From: Actinomycetes bacterium
GTDB taxonomy: Bacteria > Actinomycetota > Acidimicrobiia > Acidimicrobiales > RAAP-2
DNA length: 8,771 bases
Direction of reading: 5' to 3'
Assembly: GCA_021795095.1 (NCBI GenBank)
Contig: JAJYPU010000073.1
Coordinates: 1-8,771 of the forward strand
The notes beneath the pieces are model-generated. The model saw nothing but the letters and a program-made list of their open reading frames with translations, was not told the DNA's origin and made no database searches. Shown one piece after another: positions 6,928 to 8,771 of this stretch; within the stretch, counting starts at the first letter, position 1; every line of letters begins with the position of its first letter. The position numbers were made by a program, and so were the translations under genes.

Positions 6928-7422
6928 TCACCGGTCGTGTGGACCCTGAGGTGTCAGGGTGTCATCGTCATCGTGCGTCGTACCCTGCGCGTTGCGCACC
7001 GTGATGGGGTCGCGCTCCATGAGCCGCTCGGTTGGCTCGTGGAAGCCGAACTGGCGGTAGAGACCATGCGCGTCGTCGGTGTGCAAGAGCCAGCGCAGCG
7101 TTGATGCGTCGTCACGCGTCACCATCTCGTGCACCAGTGCCTTACCGAGCCCACGACCACGAACAGACTCGTCGATGAAGACGTCGCTCAGGTACGCCAT
7201 CGAACCGTCCGACACCGATCGTGCGAATCCGACCATGGCACCACCCTCGCGCCGATAGACACCGACGACGCGCGCGGCCGTGTCGACCTGGCGCTGCACG
7301 TCCTCGCGACGTCGCCAGCGCTGCCAGTAGGCCCGCTGCGAGAGAAAGGTCCACAGCGCCTCCCGGTCGACGCGCGCGACGTCGTCGTCGAGTTCGAATG
7401 CGTCGTCGATGATGAGTCTCAC
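6928..7422 (-). CDS. GNAT-family N-acetyltransferase
   Basis: This 164-aa acetyl-CoA-dependent acyltransferase has the GNAT fold. The strand before the cofactor loop reads AYLSDVFIDESV (76-87), followed by the pyrophosphate-binding loop RGRGLGKALV (88-97), a match to R/Q-x-x-G-x-G/A. Motif B appears as DAHGLYRQFGF (117-127), the usual GNAT 'LYxxxGF'. GTG 7422 is preferred because it gives the family-like first strand MRLIIDDAFELDDD. A longer ATG start at 7479 would add 19 residues encoded by a repeat-bearing stretch. The C-terminal 25 or so residues are an Asp/Thr/His-rich tail past the fold (TTHDDDDTLTPQGPHDR). The acceptor substrate is unknown. Confidence 0.9.
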   Translation of the reverse strand: MRLIIDDAFELDDDVARVDREALWTFLSQRAYWQRWRRREDVQRQVDTAARVVGVYRREGGAMVGFARSVSDGSMAYLSDVFIDESVRGRGLGKALVHEMVTRDDASTLRWLLHTDDAHGLYRQFGFHEPTERLMERDPITVRNAQGTTHDDDDTLTPQGPHDR

Positions 7423-7426
7423 GTGG

Positions 7427-7450
7427 CCGTACCCCGTTGATCCGTACCCC
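7427..7450. repeat. Two direct copies of CCGTACCCC at 15-base period
   Basis: CCGTACCCCG occurs at 7427-7436 and again at 7442-7451, in phase at 15 bases. It sits just 5' of the likely GTG start of the minus-strand GNAT gene. It could be a paired regulator site in the GNAT leader, or simply part of an extended GNAT N terminus (it would encode GYGSTGYG). Confidence 0.5.
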
Positions 7451-7460
7451 GACAGTACCG

Positions 7461-7479
7461 TTGCGTGCGTACGTCGCAA
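7461..7479. repeat. Inverted repeat TTGCG-N9-CGCAA upstream of the GNAT gene
   Basis: Five-base perfect arms, TTGCG (7461-7465) and CGCAA (7475-7479), flank nine bases that contain CGTACG. The spacing, about two helical turns end to end, fits a dimeric regulator site about 40-57 bases upstream of the GNAT start. Short arms in GC-rich DNA can arise by chance, so confidence is low. Confidence 0.25.
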
Positions 7480-7540
7480 CGTCCAAGACCGCCATTACGC
7501 AGTCGGACAGCGTAACCCGCGAGCCGTGGAGATCGTCAGA

Positions 7541-7834
7541 CTAGCCGCCGAGTACCCGACCATCCGGTGCACGTTTGGCGTGCTGTGCGGGGAAGCACTC
7601 GTCATTCTCTTGATCGATGAGTCCTGGTTGATCGACGTCATGACCGTGGTCGATACGGGCTTCGGCGCAGGCACCTACGAGCTCGATCGGACGATGAAAC
7701 ACCGCCTCGATCGGTGATCCGAGCACCAGCTTGGCCGGACGGGACGATGAGGCGCCAGCGAAGGTGATCGCCGCCACGGCCCCGATGGCGAGCACGACCA
7801 CAATCGCCAGCACGCGTCCTCGGGTGAACTTCAC
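7541..7834 (-). CDS. Doubtful small membrane-anchored or secreted protein
   Basis: The frame from GTG 7834 encodes 97 aa. Residues 1-30 (MKFTRGRVLAIVVVLAIGAV...) look like a basic n-region followed by a hydrophobic signal or anchor helix, and the codons there are strongly GC-rich at third positions. From about residue 50 onward the sequence (EARIDHGHDVDQPGLIDQEN...) loses that codon bias and matches no family I know. No good ribosome site precedes the start. It may be a real short extracytoplasmic protein, or the 5' end of a gene whose remainder has decayed. The opposite strand also has an open frame (7409-7717) that is no more convincing. Apart from this ORF and the two repeats described separately, 7423-7899 holds nothing recognisable. 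Confidence 0.35.
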   Translation of the reverse strand: MKFTRGRVLAIVVVLAIGAVAAITFAGASSSRPAKLVLGSPIEAVFHRPIELVGACAEARIDHGHDVDQPGLIDQENDECFPAQHAKRAPDGRVLGG

Positions 7835-7899
7835 GTAGTTCAGGTTAAGGGCACGAATTGACGGAGCGGCGACACCAGGTCGGTTTTGCTGAGATTTCG

Positions 7900-8532
7900 C
7901 TACGAGGAGGGCTTGGCCGCAACCACGTCGTTGAACTGTTGGTGCAGATTGGCGAGGACCTGGTCCTTCTCGCCTTGATACAGACTCGTCGCGATCGAGA
8001 TCCGGTCAGCCACCCACTCTTCGAGCGAAGCACCGACGTGGACGACGGTGGGCTTCTGGCGGTTGGAGACGGAGACGATGATCGAGCCGCCCGACTGCTG
8101 GACTCCGAGCAACTTGGTAAAGGGACACTCGGCGGTCTTGGTCGCCCCCTGGTAGACGATTCGCTGATCGGTGATGCTCAGTGTTCCGTGGTCGACCGCC
8201 GTGGGCTGCGGTTCACCCTGGACGTAGTGGCCGTGGGTCGCCCCAACGCGATATCGAACGCTTCTGCCCTTGATCGAGCCGATGGGGATCGAGAACCCCT
8301 GGGACGCTCCCTGCCAGTGCCCGCCGACGCTCCGCTCCTGGATCAAGCCGACGTTCTGGACCTGTCCGAGGAGAACCTCGCCTGGCTTGAGGAGTAGGCC
8401 GTTGGCCTCGAGCACCTTGGATCCGTCGATGACGGCGATCAATGACTGGTAGGCCGCGACGCGTTGATTCCACTGAGACGTCGCCTCTTCGAGCGCGCTC
8501 GCCGCGGCACGCTCCTTGAACTTTTCGAACAT
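7900..8532 (-). CDS. Conserved hypothetical protein, possible PH/GRAM-like domain
   Basis: This 210-aa soluble protein has no signal or membrane segment. The N terminus (MFEKFKERAAASALEEATSQWNQRVAAYQSLI) is a charged amphipathic helix, possibly coiled. The central part is beta-rich: LLLKPGEVLLGQV (46-58), ERSVGGHWQGASQGFSIPIG (66-85), VRYRVGATHGHYVQGEPQPT (92-111), then LSITDQRIVYQGATKTAECPF (118-138) and SVSNRQKPTVVHVG (154-167). The 'T-x-QRIVYQG...F.KL' run resembles the last strands of PH/GRAM-type domains (bPH-like), and the VRYRVGxxxGHYVQG and SNRQKPT blocks recur in an uncharacterised actinobacterial family I recognise. ATG 8532 is supported by GGAGG six bases upstream. It diverges from the partial gene at 8676. 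Function is unknown. Confidence 0.85.
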   Translation of the reverse strand: MFEKFKERAAASALEEATSQWNQRVAAYQSLIAVIDGSKVLEANGLLLKPGEVLLGQVQNVGLIQERSVGGHWQGASQGFSIPIGSIKGRSVRYRVGATHGHYVQGEPQPTAVDHGTLSITDQRIVYQGATKTAECPFTKLLGVQQSGGSIIVSVSNRQKPTVVHVGASLEEWVADRISIATSLYQGEKDQVLANLHQQFNDVVAAKPSS

Positions 8533-8675
8533 TGGACACCTCCGCTCCTGAGCGTATGTCTCCAGTCGTGCTCGAACCAGGATGAGATACGCGAATCGCC
8601 CACTCTGTCCACACAGGCAAAGCACCGTGGCCGTTGGCGTCTCACCTGTTCACTACCATGGCAACGAGGAGGACC

Positions 8676-8771
8676 GTGCCCGACCTACTGTTCACTGCTT
8701 TCAGCAACCGCTCCGACGCTGTCATCCTCGCCGACGAAGTCGGACGCCAGTTGCGCTCGGAGGGCATTGCG
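8676..8771 (+). CDS. Unidentified protein, N-terminal 32 residues (3' end outside window)
   Basis: A frame opens at GTG 8676 with GAGGAGG ending three bases before it and stays open to the window edge. It encodes MPDLLFTAFSNRSDAVILAD followed by EVGRQLRSEGIA. An in-frame ATG at 8658 would add six residues but has no ribosome site, so GTG is preferred unless the transcript is leaderless. A beta strand (LLFTAF), a short polar turn (SNRSD) and a helix ending in G-I resemble the first strand and helix of small alpha/beta domains, including TIR-like ones. That is too little to assign a family. It is divergent from the 7900-8532 gene with a 143-base shared upstream region. Confidence 0.6.
   Translation, partial: MPDLLFTAFSNRSDAVILADEVGRQLRSEGIA

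Noticed and set aside
7409..7717. Plus-strand frame of 102 codons (…ALVILLIDESWLIDVMTVVD…)
   Set aside because: No ribosome site, it begins antisense to the GNAT start region, and no family was recognised. It was not strong enough to list as a gene, though it is noted under the doubtful minus-strand ORF.
1..8771. Search for CRISPR arrays, insertion sequences, integrases, attachment sites, toxin-antitoxin pairs and defence genes
   Set aside because: No regularly spaced repeats, transposase motifs, long terminal inverted repeats or defence-type domains were seen on either strand.

Overview
The window comes from a high-GC bacterium. GTG starts, strong GGAGG-type ribosome sites and the protein families present (an actinobacterial-style DHA2 efflux pump, a DUF664/DinB protein, a HEAT-repeat protein, an 'SNRQKPT'-type hypothetical) suggest an actinomycete-like chromosome. 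An acidimicrobial or other non-streptomycete member is possible, but no ribosomal or marker gene fixes the taxon.

Left third (1-4200): the 3' part of a DHA2-family drug/proton antiporter on the + strand meets a three-gene minus-strand unit head-on. That unit reads marR regulator (GTG 4093), second DHA2 efflux pump (GTG 3608, overlapping the marR stop by 4 bases as GTGA), then a small universal stress protein (ATG 1702, 34 bases after the pump). A TTGACA -35 box and a 19-base AT-rich imperfect palindrome lie just upstream of marR. The palindrome covers the likely -10, which is the expected layout of an autoregulated MarR efflux operon. A GC-rich stem-loop sits between the two convergent transcription units.

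Middle (4295-5118): the remains of an SDR-family oxidoreductase gene on the minus strand. Its recognisable pieces lie in two alternating frames, with three frameshifts, one in-frame TAG and a missing internal block. It is a clear pseudogene that six-frame ORF calling splits into unrelated-looking ORFs.

Right part (5273-8771): a series of small housekeeping or accessory genes. They are a 66-aa two-helix membrane protein (-), a DUF664/DinB-like protein (-), a HEAT-repeat protein (+) convergent with a GNAT acetyltransferase (-), a doubtful short membrane-anchored ORF (-), a conserved hypothetical with a PH/GRAM-like look (-), and the first 32 codons of an unidentified gene (+) cut by the window edge.

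No CRISPR array, tRNA, rRNA, insertion sequence, integrase or defence island was seen. The most informative items are the decayed SDR gene and the MarR promoter/operator controlling an efflux-plus-stress-protein operon. I did not find a convincing undescribed system.
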